Of a stretch of 64,000 nucleotides of DNA, positions 1-9,330 are shown one piece after another. This DNA is from Cellulosimicrobium funkei. GTDB lineage: Bacteria > Actinomycetota > Actinomycetes > Actinomycetales > Cellulomonadaceae. The stretch is from contig NZ_SOZH01000007.1 of the NCBI RefSeq assembly GCF_004519295.1, positions 186,001 to 250,000 on the forward strand. Reading direction: 5' to 3'. The position numbers and the translations under genes were made by a program. The notes beneath the pieces are model-generated. The model did no database searches. It saw only the letters and a list, made by a program, of their open reading frames with translations, and was not told the origin of the DNA. Position 1 is the stretch's first letter, and each line of letters opens with the position of its first letter.

Positions 1-155
1 AGGACGTCGTCGCCGCGCTCCAGCGCGTCGACGTGGCGCTCGGGTTCGAGGCAGGCCTCGCCGTCGTCATCCTCGCGATGTTCCTCGACCGCGTAACCTC
101 CGCGCTCGGCGACCGCGCCCCCGTGGCGCGTGCCCTCGCCGCGGCGCGCGTCTGA
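1..155 (+). CDS. Glycine betaine/proline ABC transporter permease, C-terminal end (partial)
   Basis: The open frame enters from the left edge and ends at TGA 153-155, giving the last 50 residues of a protein. It contains the segment GLAVVILAMFLDRVTSAL, which resembles the last membrane helix of ProW/OpuAB permeases, where a hydrophobic stretch is followed by LDR. The next gene on the same strand encodes the matching glycine betaine binding lipoprotein, so the two very likely form one uptake operon. Most of the gene lies outside the window, so the family call rests on this short tail and on the neighbour. Confidence 0.75.
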   Translation, partial: DVVAALQRVDVALGFEAGLAVVILAMFLDRVTSALGDRAPVARALAAARV

Positions 156-252
156 CCGCGCCACCCACCGTCCCCGGCCGCATGCCGGGACCCCCTCCCA
201 CGCACCGTCGTGGGGCACCCCGACCGGGCCTCACGGCCCACGGAAGGAACGC
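156..252 (+). other. Intercistronic hairpins between permease and binding protein
   Basis: The 97-base gap holds small inverted repeats. GTCCCCGGC at 170-178 pairs with GCCGGGAC at 184-191 with one bulged base, and GGGCC 226-230 pairs with GGCCC 235-239. Hairpins here could adjust the ratio of binding protein to permease, as in other ABC operons, but they may be chance in such GC-rich DNA. Confidence 0.25.
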
Positions 253-1188
253 ATGACCCCCGCACGCAAGCGCACCACCCGCACCGCCGCCGTCGCCGCG
301 ACCGCCGTCCTCGGTCTCGCGCTCACCGGCTGCGCGTCCGACTCCGGCTCGGGCGGCTCCGGCGACGGCGCCTCCTCCACCGGCGAGGACGAGACGTCGG
401 TCTCCATCGGCATCCCGTCCGGCTGGGACGAGGGCATCGCCGTCTCCCACCTGTGGACCACCATCCTCGAGGACGAGGGCTACGACGTGTCGACGCAGAC
501 CGCCGACGTCGGCGTCGTGTACACCGGCCTCGTCGGCGGGGACTTCGACCTCACGCTCGACGTCTGGCTGCCCTACACGCACGCGTCGTACGAGAAGAAG
601 TACGGCGGCGAGATCACCGACCTCGGCTACTGGTACGACGACGCCAAGCTCACCATCGCGGTGAACGAGGACTCGCCCGCGCAGTCCCTCGAGGACCTCG
701 CGGCCATGTCCGACGAGTACGGCAACAAGCTCGTCGGCATCGAGGCGGGCGCCGGCCTGACCGAGATCACCCAGGACCAGGTCATCCCAACCTACGGCCT
801 CGAGGACATGGACTACTCCATCTCCTCCACCCCCGCGATGCTCGCCGAGCTCAAGGGCGCGACCGACGCCGGCGAGAACATCGCGGTCACGCTGTGGCGC
901 CCGCACTGGGCCTACGACGAGTTCCCCGTCCGCGACCTCGAGGACCCCGAGGGCGCTCTCGGCGAGGCGGAGAAGATCCACATGTGGGGCTCGGCCGACT
1001 TCGAGGAGCGCTACCCGACGCTGACGAAGCTGCTCGGCGCGTTCTCCCTCGACGACGAGCAGCTGTTCTCGCTCGAGAACATGATGTTCAACTCCGACGA
1101 GTACGCCGACGAGCAGGCCGCCGTCGAGGCGTGGCTCGAGGAGAACCCGACGTTCGTCGACGACCTCAAGGAGGCCGCGGGCGTCTGA
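253..1188 (+). CDS. Glycine betaine/proline-type ABC transporter substrate-binding lipoprotein
   Basis: This 311-residue secreted lipoprotein would capture glycine betaine or a related osmolyte and pass it to the membrane permease encoded just upstream. A basic N-terminus and hydrophobic stretch end in the lipobox LTGC, with Cys27 as the lipidation site. The mature part fits the OpuAC/ProX family: SIGIPSGWDEGIAVSHLW, then LTLDVWLPYTH, with the aromatic residues the family uses to cage quaternary amines. The ATG at 253 was chosen because GGAAGGAA lies just before it and the signal peptide begins there. A strong hairpin at 1290-1325 probably ends the operon. Confidence 0.88.
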   Translation: MTPARKRTTRTAAVAATAVLGLALTGCASDSGSGGSGDGASSTGEDETSVSIGIPSGWDEGIAVSHLWTTILEDEGYDVSTQTADVGVVYTGLVGGDFDLTLDVWLPYTHASYEKKYGGEITDLGYWYDDAKLTIAVNEDSPAQSLEDLAAMSDEYGNKLVGIEAGAGLTEITQDQVIPTYGLEDMDYSISSTPAMLAELKGATDAGENIAVTLWRPHWAYDEFPVRDLEDPEGALGEAEKIHMWGSADFEERYPTLTKLLGAFSLDDEQLFSLENMMFNSDEYADEQAAVEAWLEENPTFVDDLKEAAGV

Positions 1189-1289
1189 CGCCTCGACCAC
1201 CCGCGCTCCGACGGACCCGGCAGGGCCCGTCCCGGACGGGCTGCGGTCCCGGTTCGCCGCAGCCGTGCGGGCACCCTCGGTGCCCGACG

Positions 1290-1325
1290 CCGAAGGCCGG
1301 CTCCCTCGCGGGGGCCGGCCTTCGG
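1290..1325. terminator. Strong hairpin between convergent genes
   Basis: CCGAAGGCCGGC at 1290-1301 and GCCGGCCTTCGG at 1314-1325 form a perfect 12-bp stem with a 12-base loop. It sits between the convergent osmolyte operon and the Trm112-like gene, so it can serve both strands. There is no clear T tract, as is usual in high-GC actinobacteria. Confidence 0.7.
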
Positions 1326-1348
1326 TCGTGCGGCGGGACGCGGCGCCC

Positions 1349-1537
1349 TCAGAGCTCGCGCGCGTCGTCCTCCAGCAGCACCGGGATACCGTCGCGCACG
1401 GGGTACGCGAGCGGACGCGCCGGGTCGGTCGAGTGCAGCTCCGGCTCGCCGGAGGGGCTCGTCCCGTCCACGAGGCGGGCGCCCGTCACCGGGCACCGCA
1501 GCGCCTCGCGCACCCAGGGGTCGATCTGCAGGCTCAT
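1349..1537 (-). CDS. Trm112 family protein
   Basis: This 62-residue protein has the small Trm112/YcaR fold signature LRCPVTGARL followed by LAYPVRDGIPVLLEDDAREL. Relatives act as small activating partners of methyltransferases or as zinc-ribbon proteins. Here only one cysteine (in CPVTG) remains, so the zinc site is probably lost, as I recall for many actinobacterial members. Its start codon overlaps the manB stop codon (ATGA at 1534-1537), so the two are translationally coupled and share the manB promoter. Its role beside manB is not known. Confidence 0.8.
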   Translation of the reverse strand: MSLQIDPWVREALRCPVTGARLVDGTSPSGEPELHSTDPARPLAYPVRDGIPVLLEDDAREL

Positions 1538-2991
1538 GCTCGCTCCTCGTCGTCGTCCGTGCGCACGAGCGACAGGACGTCGTCGCGCACCTTCTCCATG
1601 ATGTCCTCGTCAGCGGCCTCGACGTTGAGCCGCAGGAGCGGCTCCGTGTTGGACGCCCGCAGGTTGAACCACCACTGCGGGTGGGAGCCCCAGTGCGAGA
1701 CCGTCAGGCCGTCGAGCTCGTCGACCTCGACGGGGCCGGCCCCCTGCTGCGTCACGTACGCCTCGACGACGCGCGCACGCGCCGCCGGGACGTCCGCCAC
1801 GGTCGAGTTGATCTCCCCCGAGGCGACGTAGGGCTCGTACATCTCCGCGAGGTCGGACAGCGCGTGCGGCTGCGACCCGAGGGCGGCCAGGACGTGCATC
1901 GCCGCCAGCATCCCGGTGTCCGCGAAGAAGAAGTCGCGGAAGTAGTAGTGGGCGCTGTGCTCGCCCCCGAACACGGCGTCGTGCTCCGCCATCTGCGCCT
2001 TGATGAACGAGTGGCCCACGCGCGTGCGGACCGTGCGCGCGCCGGCCGCCCCGAGGAAGTCGGGGACGGCGCGCGAGGTGATGAGGTTGTGGATCACGGT
2101 GGGGGTGCGCCCGGCCTCGAGCTCCTTCGCGACCTCCCGCAGGCCGACCAGCGCCGTGACGGCGGACGGGGAGACCGGCTCGCCGCGCTCGTCCACGACG
2201 AAGCAGCGGTCGGCGTCGCCGTCGAACGCGAGCCCGAGGTCGGCCCCGTGCTCGACCACGGCCGCCTGCAGGTCCACGAGGTTCTTCGGGTCCAGCGGGT
2301 TCGCCTCGTGGTTCGGGAACGTGCCGTCGAGCTCGAAGTAGAGCGGGACGACGTCGAGCGGCAGGGCGGGCAGTCCCGCCCCCGTGCCCAGCACGGCCGG
2401 CACGGTGTGCCCGCCCATCCCGTTGCCGGCGTCGACGACGACCTTGAGCGGCCGGATCCCCGACAGGTCGACGAGACCGCGCAGGAACGCCGCGTACTCC
2501 GCGAGCATGTCGCGGTCCGTGACGGTGCCGGGCTCCTCGGCGGCGGGCGGGAGGCCGTCGTCCAGGTACCCCTCCGCGAGGGTCCGTACGTCGATCAGGC
2601 CCGAGTCCTGGCCGACCGGGCGCGCGCCCGCGCGGCACAGCTTGATGCCGTTGTAGACGGCGGGGTTGTGGCTCGCGGTGAACATGGCCCCGGGGACGCC
2701 CAGCACCCCGGACGCGTGGTAGAGACCGTCCGTCGAGCACAGCCCGATGCGCGTCACGTCGACCCCCGCGGCCGTGAGCCCCGCGGCGAACGCGTCGACG
2801 AGCTCCGGGCCCGAGTCGCGCATGTCGTGCCCCAGCACGGCGCTGGCCCGCGTGCCCGCCGGGGCCTCCGGCAGCACCACGGCCCGCGCGAACGCCGCGC
2901 CGACGGCCCGGGCCACCTCCGGGTTCAGCTGGTCCGGGACGGTACCGCGGACGTCGTACGCCTTGATGAGGTGGGAGAGGTCGGTGCTCAC
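1534..2991 (-). CDS. manB: Phosphomannomutase/phosphoglucomutase
   Basis: This 485-residue alpha-D-phosphohexomutase interconverts hexose 6-phosphates and 1-phosphates and so feeds GDP-mannose or dTDP-sugar synthesis. The active-site loop TASHNP carries the phosphoserine Ser107, the metal loop DGDADR is at 257-262, the sugar-binding loop reads GGEHSAH, and the phosphate-binding loop SNTEPLLRL is near the C-terminus. The length is normal for bacterial ManB. The GTG at 2991 is chosen because TAGGGT lies 7 bases upstream with no Shine-Dalgarno, which indicates a leaderless start. The neighbouring rml genes use its likely product glucose-1-phosphate. The preference for mannose or glucose cannot be told from sequence. 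Confidence 0.93.
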   Translation of the reverse strand: MSTDLSHLIKAYDVRGTVPDQLNPEVARAVGAAFARAVVLPEAPAGTRASAVLGHDMRDSGPELVDAFAAGLTAAGVDVTRIGLCSTDGLYHASGVLGVPGAMFTASHNPAVYNGIKLCRAGARPVGQDSGLIDVRTLAEGYLDDGLPPAAEEPGTVTDRDMLAEYAAFLRGLVDLSGIRPLKVVVDAGNGMGGHTVPAVLGTGAGLPALPLDVVPLYFELDGTFPNHEANPLDPKNLVDLQAAVVEHGADLGLAFDGDADRCFVVDERGEPVSPSAVTALVGLREVAKELEAGRTPTVIHNLITSRAVPDFLGAAGARTVRTRVGHSFIKAQMAEHDAVFGGEHSAHYYFRDFFFADTGMLAAMHVLAALGSQPHALSDLAEMYEPYVASGEINSTVADVPAARARVVEAYVTQQGAGPVEVDELDGLTVSHWGSHPQWWFNLRASNTEPLLRLNVEAADEDIMEKVRDDVLSLVRTDDDEERA

Positions 2992-2998
2992 GCGACCC

Positions 2999-3004
2999 AC
3001 CCTA
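2999..3004 (-). promoter_or_regulatory. Leaderless promoter -10 of manB
   Basis: TAGGGT on the minus strand is followed by 7 bases and the GTG start of manB. No Shine-Dalgarno sequence is present, so transcription probably starts at the GTG. Confidence 0.6.
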
Positions 3005-3047
3005 TCCGCGGGTGCACCGCGTGCGACGGCGACGGCTGCTGCGCGGG

Positions 3048-5000
<1,953 letters not shown>

Positions 5001-5028
<28 letters not shown>

Positions 5029-5900
5029 GCGCCCGGGGACGAGGCTCCGGCGAGCACGCCGGCCGCTGCGACGACCCAGCGCTCGCGCCAGTCGCCGACG
5101 GGCTCGACGCCGGCCCGGCGCAGCGCCTCGTGACCGAGCACGGACCACGCCGGCCGCGGCGCGGGGCGCGCGGACGCGGCGCTGGGGACGGGGCGGACGA
5201 TCGCCGGGTCGAGCCCGGCCGCGGCGACGACCTCGCGGGCGAGGTCCCACCAGGACGCCCGGCCCTGCGCCGTGCCGTGGTAGACGCCGCCCGGGGCGGA
5301 GGACCGCACGAGCCGCACGAGGAGGTCGGCGAGGTCGCGGGCCCACGTCGGCTGCCCCACCTGGTCGTCGACGACCTCGAGCGCTCCGCGCTCGCGCGCC
5401 ACCCGGGCGATCGTCCGCGGGAAGCACGCGCCGTGCGCGCCGTAGAGCCACGCCGTGCGGACCACGAGGGCGTCCGGGTGCTCGGTCCGCACGGCCCACT
5501 CCCCGGCGGCCTTCGTCCGGCCGTAGGCGGACCGGGGCGCCAGCGGCGCGTCCTCGGCGTACGGCACCCCGACGGCGGCGGGCCCGCCGTCGAAGACGTA
5601 GTCCGTCGACACGTGCACGAGCCGGGCCCCGTGGCGAGCCGCCGCGCGGGCGACGTGCTGGGCCCCGACGGCGTTGACGGCGAAGGCCGTCGCCTCGTCC
5701 GCCTCGGCGGCGTCGACGGCCGTGTACGCCGCGCAGCTCACCACGACGTCCGCACCGGCGAGCGCGCGCGTGACGGCGTCCCCGTCCGTGACGTCGAGCG
5801 CCGCGCGGTCGAGCGCGCGCACGGGCTCCCCGCCGGCGCGCAGCAGCGCCACCACCTCGGTCCCGAGCATCCCGCCGGCCCCTGTCACCGCCCACCGCAC
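5001..5900 (-). CDS. rmlD: dTDP-4-dehydrorhamnose reductase
   Basis: The last enzyme of the pathway reduces the 4-keto group to give dTDP-L-rhamnose. The protein of about 299 residues begins with the Rossmann motif TGAGGMLG, has [10 protein letters not shown] and the YGRTK catalytic Tyr-Lys motif, then VVRTAWLYG and TWARDLA. Several GTG codons crowd the start. The one at 5900 is preferred because GGAGG (5909-5913) lies 8 bases before it; 5903 is also possible, and the GTG at 5909 overlaps that ribosome-binding site. It is convergent with and overlaps rmlA, and divergent from rmlC only 38 bases away. Confidence 0.94.
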
Positions 5901-5920
5901 CACGACCACCTCCGCACGGC

Positions 5921-5926
5921 ACCCTA
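5921..5926 (-). promoter_or_regulatory. Predicted -10 of rmlD
   Basis: TAGGGT on the minus strand lies in the 38-base gap between divergent rmlD and rmlC. Transcription would start near 5914, immediately ahead of the GGAGG ribosome-binding site. The element sits almost on the rmlC leader, so expression of the two genes may interfere. Confidence 0.45.
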
Positions 5927-5938
5927 CCGAGGAGCACC

Positions 5939-6556
5939 ATGAACGTCCGTGAGCTCACCGTCCCCGGCGCGTGGGAGCTGCTGCCGCGTCAGCACGCCGA
6001 CGACCGAGGGGTCTTCCTCGAGTGGTTCACGGCCGCAGCCCTGCGCGAGGCGACAGGGCGCGACCTCGACCTCGCCCAGGCGAACGCCTCGGTCTCGAGG
6101 GCGGGCGTCGTGCGCGGGATCCACTACGCCGACGTCCCGCCCGGGCAGGCGAAGTACGTGACGTGCGTCGCGGGGTCCGTCCTCGACGTCGTGGTCGACC
6201 TCCGCGTCGGGTCGCCCGCCTTCGGGCGCTGGGACGCGGTCCTGCTGGACGCCCACGAGCGCCGCGCCGTGTTCCTCCCCGAGGGCGTCGGGCACGCGTT
6301 CATGGCGCTCGAGGACGGTGCGACCGTCGTCTACCTGTGCTCGAGCGGGTACGCCCCCGAGCGGGAGCACGGCGTCGACCCGACCGACCCCGAGCTCGCC
6401 ATCGAGTGGCCGGCCACCGGCCCGGACGGGCGCGCCCTCGTGCCGTCGTTCTCCGCCAAGGACGCGGCGGCGCCGTCCCTACGGGAGGCGCTCTCGGCGG
6501 GAGCCCTCCCCCGTGCGGACGAGGTCGACGCGTTCGTCCGGACGCTGCAGGCGTAG
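5939..6556 (+). CDS. rmlC: dTDP-4-dehydrorhamnose 3,5-epimerase
   Basis: The third enzyme of the pathway epimerises C3 and C5 of the keto sugar. The 205-residue cupin shows the classic series NASVSRAGVVRGIHY (catalytic His), PPGQAKYVTCVAGSVLDVVVDLR, LPEGVGHAFMAL and VVYLCSSGYAPEREHGVDPTDPEL. GAGGAG precedes the ATG by a few bases. With rmlA, rmlB and rmlD beside it the set for dTDP-rhamnose is complete, although spread over divergent and convergent units. Confidence 0.95.
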   Translation: MNVRELTVPGAWELLPRQHADDRGVFLEWFTAAALREATGRDLDLAQANASVSRAGVVRGIHYADVPPGQAKYVTCVAGSVLDVVVDLRVGSPAFGRWDAVLLDAHERRAVFLPEGVGHAFMALEDGATVVYLCSSGYAPEREHGVDPTDPELAIEWPATGPDGRALVPSFSAKDAAAPSLREALSAGALPRADEVDAFVRTLQA

Positions 6557-6557
6557 G

Positions 6558-6911
6558 TCAGTCGGCCTCGGCGCGCAGGACCCGCAGGTGCCCGCGGCGC
6601 CCGACCTCGGTGACGTCCGGCGGCTCCGGCTCGGTGCGGACCTTGCCCGCCTCCCGGACGGCGTCGGCGAGCGCCGAGAGGTCGTCGTCGCTGGGACCGG
6701 TCTCGACGAACTGCGGCGACAGGCGCACGACCTCCCAGCCGCGCGGGGCGGTGAGCCGCTCCGCGTGCTCGGCGCACAGGTCGTAGCTGTGCGGCTCGGC
6801 GAGGTGCGCGAGCGGGCCCAGGACCGCCGTGGAGTCGGCGTAGACGTAGGTGAGGGTCGCGACGGCGGCACGGACGCACGCCGTGCGCGAGCACTGCCTG
6901 ACGGATCTCAC
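6558..6911 (-). CDS. DUF3499 family protein
   Basis: The protein of 117 residues has the hallmark opening RQCSRTAC followed by VATLTYVYADSTAVLGPLA and YDLCAEHAERLTAPRGWEVVRL. The pattern of two N-terminal cysteines and a later C-xx-H suggests a small metal-binding fold. The family is confined to actinobacteria and sits beside a metallopeptidase-like gene and whiB2 in many genomes, but its function is not established. GTG 6911 follows TAAAGT by 6 bases without a ribosome-binding site, indicating a leaderless message. The stop lies one base from the end of the convergent rmlC. Confidence 0.88.
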   Translation of the reverse strand: MRSVRQCSRTACVRAAVATLTYVYADSTAVLGPLAHLAEPHSYDLCAEHAERLTAPRGWEVVRLSPQFVETGPSDDDLSALADAVREAGKVRTEPEPPDVTEVGRRGHLRVLRAEAD

Positions 6912-6917
6912 GGCCTG

Positions 6918-6923
6918 ACTTTA
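6918..6923 (-). promoter_or_regulatory. Leaderless promoter -10 of the DUF3499 gene
   Basis: TAAAGT on the minus strand is followed by 6 bases and then the GTG start at 6911. Confidence 0.55.
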
Positions 6924-6981
6924 CGCCTTCCGGAGGGGTCCTGGGGACGGCACACGCCGCCCGCCTCCGGCGGAGGCCGAC

Positions 6982-6987
6982 TAGAGT
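6982..6987 (+). promoter_or_regulatory. Leaderless promoter -10 of the metallopeptidase-like gene
   Basis: TAGAGT is followed by CGGGGT and then the GTG start at 6994, a 6-base gap with no Shine-Dalgarno sequence. Confidence 0.6.
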
Positions 6988-6993
6988 CGGGGT

Positions 6994-7572
6994 GTGCGTG
7001 GCAACTCTTCGTCCCCCGGCTCGCGCCCCGACCCGGCCGGCGCCGGGCGCCGGGCCCGCGACCGCTGGTCGCGTCGCAGCGCCGTCACCCCTCCCCCGGT
7101 CTCGTTCGACGAGCTCCTCATCCCGCCGCGCGCCCCCGGGCCGGGCGGCCACGGACCGGTGCCACGACGGCGCGACCGCCGGGGACGCGGCATCCGAGGT
7201 CCTCTCCTCCCGCCGACCGCGCCCGCGAGCCGCACCCGCGCGGAGAAGTTCGACGACGTCGTGCTCGACGTCGTGGAGCGCGTGCAGCGCTCGTGGGCGA
7301 AGCAGCTGCGCGGTACGGAGTTCGCGGTGGAGGACGTCCCGCCGTCGGACCCGGCGCCCTGGGAGGACGGCGGCGTGCCGCTCGGCCGGTGCTTCCCGGC
7401 CGAGTCGGGCCAGCCCGCCCGCATCGTGGTCTACCGGCGGCCCGTCGAGGCGCGCGCGTTCGACGCCGAGGACCTCGAGGACCTCGTCCGCGACGTGCTC
7501 GTCGAGCAGGTCGCGCACCTGCTGGCCCGCACCCCCGAGGAGATCGACCCGCGCTACAGGGGCGACCGCTGA
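6994..7572 (+). CDS. Metallopeptidase family protein (zincin-like, DUF1025), degenerate zinc motif
   Basis: A protein of 192 residues with a disordered basic N-terminus of about 75 residues, then a compact domain: EKFDDVVLDVVERVQRSW, LGRCFPAESGQPARIVVYRRPVE and VRDVLVEQVAHLLARTPEEIDPRY. This layout matches small zincin-like proteins whose gene sits beside DUF3499 in actinobacteria. The expected HExxH zinc helix reads EQVAH here, so only one of the two metal histidines remains and peptidase activity is doubtful. It may be a binding or scaffold protein. GTG 6994 lies 6 bases after TAGAGT and is probably a leaderless start. Confidence 0.75.
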   Translation: MRGNSSSPGSRPDPAGAGRRARDRWSRRSAVTPPPVSFDELLIPPRAPGPGGHGPVPRRRDRRGRGIRGPLLPPTAPASRTRAEKFDDVVLDVVERVQRSWAKQLRGTEFAVEDVPPSDPAPWEDGGVPLGRCFPAESGQPARIVVYRRPVEARAFDAEDLEDLVRDVLVEQVAHLLARTPEEIDPRYRGDR

Positions 7573-7579
7573 CCGTCGC

Positions 7580-9325
7580 CTAGCGTCCCAGCCCGGCCGT
7601 GTCCGACGCGCGGACCGCGACCTCGTGCGCGGCGGGCGCGTCCGTGACCGGCAGGAGCACCGACACGAGGCTCGGCAGGCCGTCGCCCTCGTCGCCGCTC
7701 GTCGGGCCGGCGCTCGCCGTGAGCGACCAGACGGGGAGCAGGCCGTCGTCCTCCCCGACGACGTCGACCGTCACCGCCGCGGGGACGGCCTCGGACCCCT
7801 CCGCCCACACCGTCGCCGGGTCGAGAGTCTGCGTCGTGCCCGCGCGGAGGGTCAGGGTCGTCGTGCCCGCCTCCGCGCCGCTCTCGTCGTAGACGCGCAC
7901 GAGGAGCTCGAGCGAGCCCGTCGGCTCGTCCTCGTCGGCACGCGCCGCAGGGACGGCGGCGAGCGTGAGCGCGGAGGACGTGCCCGGGACGAGCGCCACC
8001 TGACCGGCGGGAGACGTGTCGTCGGTGGACCCGGCGCTCTCGTCGGCGCCCTCCGCGTCCGTCAGGGACGGCAGCGGTCGCGCCGCGACCCAGGCGCGGT
8101 CGTACTGCCGCTCCTCGTGGAGCAGGTCGGGATCCGGCTCACCGCGGCGGTCGACGGACGCACCGCCGACGACGGGGACGTCGGCGTGCACGGAGACGGC
8201 GTACGCGCCCGCGGGCAGGCCGCCGAGCGACACGTCCGTGACGACGCCGGGCGCGAGCGCGACCTCCTCGGCCCCGCGCAGGGGCACGGCGCCGTCCTCC
8301 CCGTACACCGTGACGCGCGCGGTCCCGGCCTGCTCGCCGGGGGCGAGCAGGCGCAGCTGCGGCGCGTGCGGGTCGTCGACCGCCTCCCCGACGCTCGTGA
8401 CGCCGGCCAGCGCGAGGTCCGTCGTCGGCTCCCCGCCCGGGACGACATGGTCGACGCCGAGCGGCACCAGGCCGTCGAGCGTCGAGTGCTGCAGGTACGC
8501 CGACACGAGTCCGCCCGACGCGGCCACGTGGACGACGAGGCGGCGCTGCTCGGGAGCCGCTGCCTCGACCAGGGTCACGACCTCCTGCCCCGGACCGACC
8601 AGCTGCTGCCCGCCCCCGGAGAGCGCGACCTCGCCCCCCTGCCCCCAGACCTGCACCTGGACGACCGCGGGCGTGAGGCCGGGGTTCTGGAGCACGAGCT
8701 GGGAGCTGCTGCCGATCTCGGTGCTCCCGCCGACGAGCCACTGGCTGATGCCCGGCCGCGTGCAGCTCGCCGCGGCGAGCCCGCGCAGGTCGCCGTCGGT
8801 CGTCACGGAGCCGACGGACGCGGCCACGCGCGGCGACGAGTCCTGGGCGGGGCGCACGGTCAGGACGGTGCCGTGCGCGGGGTCCTGGACATCGCCCACG
8901 GTGACGTCGGCGCCCGACCCGGGCGCGAGCTCCTGCTCCTCGAGGTCGCCGCCGTCGAGAACGCCGAGCCCGGCGGCCCCCTCGCCCTCGACCACCGCGC
9001 GCAGCCGGCTGGACGTGCCGACCGGGGCGGGACCGAACTGCGCGTCACCCACCGTCTCCGGGTCGGTGAGCCGCGCCGGTCCCGGGCAGACCGAGACCTC
9101 TCGGGCGGGCTCGACCGTGACCTCCTCGACCGCGTCCGCCGGGGCCGGGGCCGCGGGCAGGAGCGCCGCGCCCGTGCCCCCGAGCACGACGACCGCACCC
9201 ACCGCCAGGATGCCGACCAGCCCGGCGCCCGTCGTCGTGACGCGGCGCACCACCGCCCGGGCGCGCCCGGGGCGCGCGTCCGTCTCCGGAGCCTCGTCGG
9301 GGCTCGTCCCGTTCGTCGTCGTCAC
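7580..9325 (-). CDS. DUF5719 family secreted/membrane-anchored protein
   Basis: The 581-residue protein has a short acidic cytoplasmic tail, one membrane helix at about residues 33-57 (TGAGLVGILAVGAVVVLGG) and a long extracellular part rich in short beta segments, such as SQWLVGGSTEIGSSSQLVLQ and VQVWGQGGEVAL. These features fit DUF5719, an actinobacterial family of unknown function encoded downstream of the large glycosyltransferase and whiB2. The GTG at 9325 is 5 bases from the stop of the glycosyltransferase gene, so both are one operon. A role outside the membrane in the same glycan process is inference from context. Confidence 0.78.
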   Translation of the reverse strand: MTTTNGTSPDEAPETDARPGRARAVVRRVTTTGAGLVGILAVGAVVVLGGTGAALLPAAPAPADAVEEVTVEPAREVSVCPGPARLTDPETVGDAQFGPAPVGTSSRLRAVVEGEGAAGLGVLDGGDLEEQELAPGSGADVTVGDVQDPAHGTVLTVRPAQDSSPRVAASVGSVTTDGDLRGLAAASCTRPGISQWLVGGSTEIGSSSQLVLQNPGLTPAVVQVQVWGQGGEVALSGGGQQLVGPGQEVVTLVEAAAPEQRRLVVHVAASGGLVSAYLQHSTLDGLVPLGVDHVVPGGEPTTDLALAGVTSVGEAVDDPHAPQLRLLAPGEQAGTARVTVYGEDGAVPLRGAEEVALAPGVVTDVSLGGLPAGAYAVSVHADVPVVGGASVDRRGEPDPDLLHEERQYDRAWVAARPLPSLTDAEGADESAGSTDDTSPAGQVALVPGTSSALTLAAVPAARADEDEPTGSLELLVRVYDESGAEAGTTTLTLRAGTTQTLDPATVWAEGSEAVPAAVTVDVVGEDDGLLPVWSLTASAGPTSGDEGDGLPSLVSVLLPVTDAPAAHEVAVRASDTAGLGR

Positions 9326-9330
9326 CGTTC

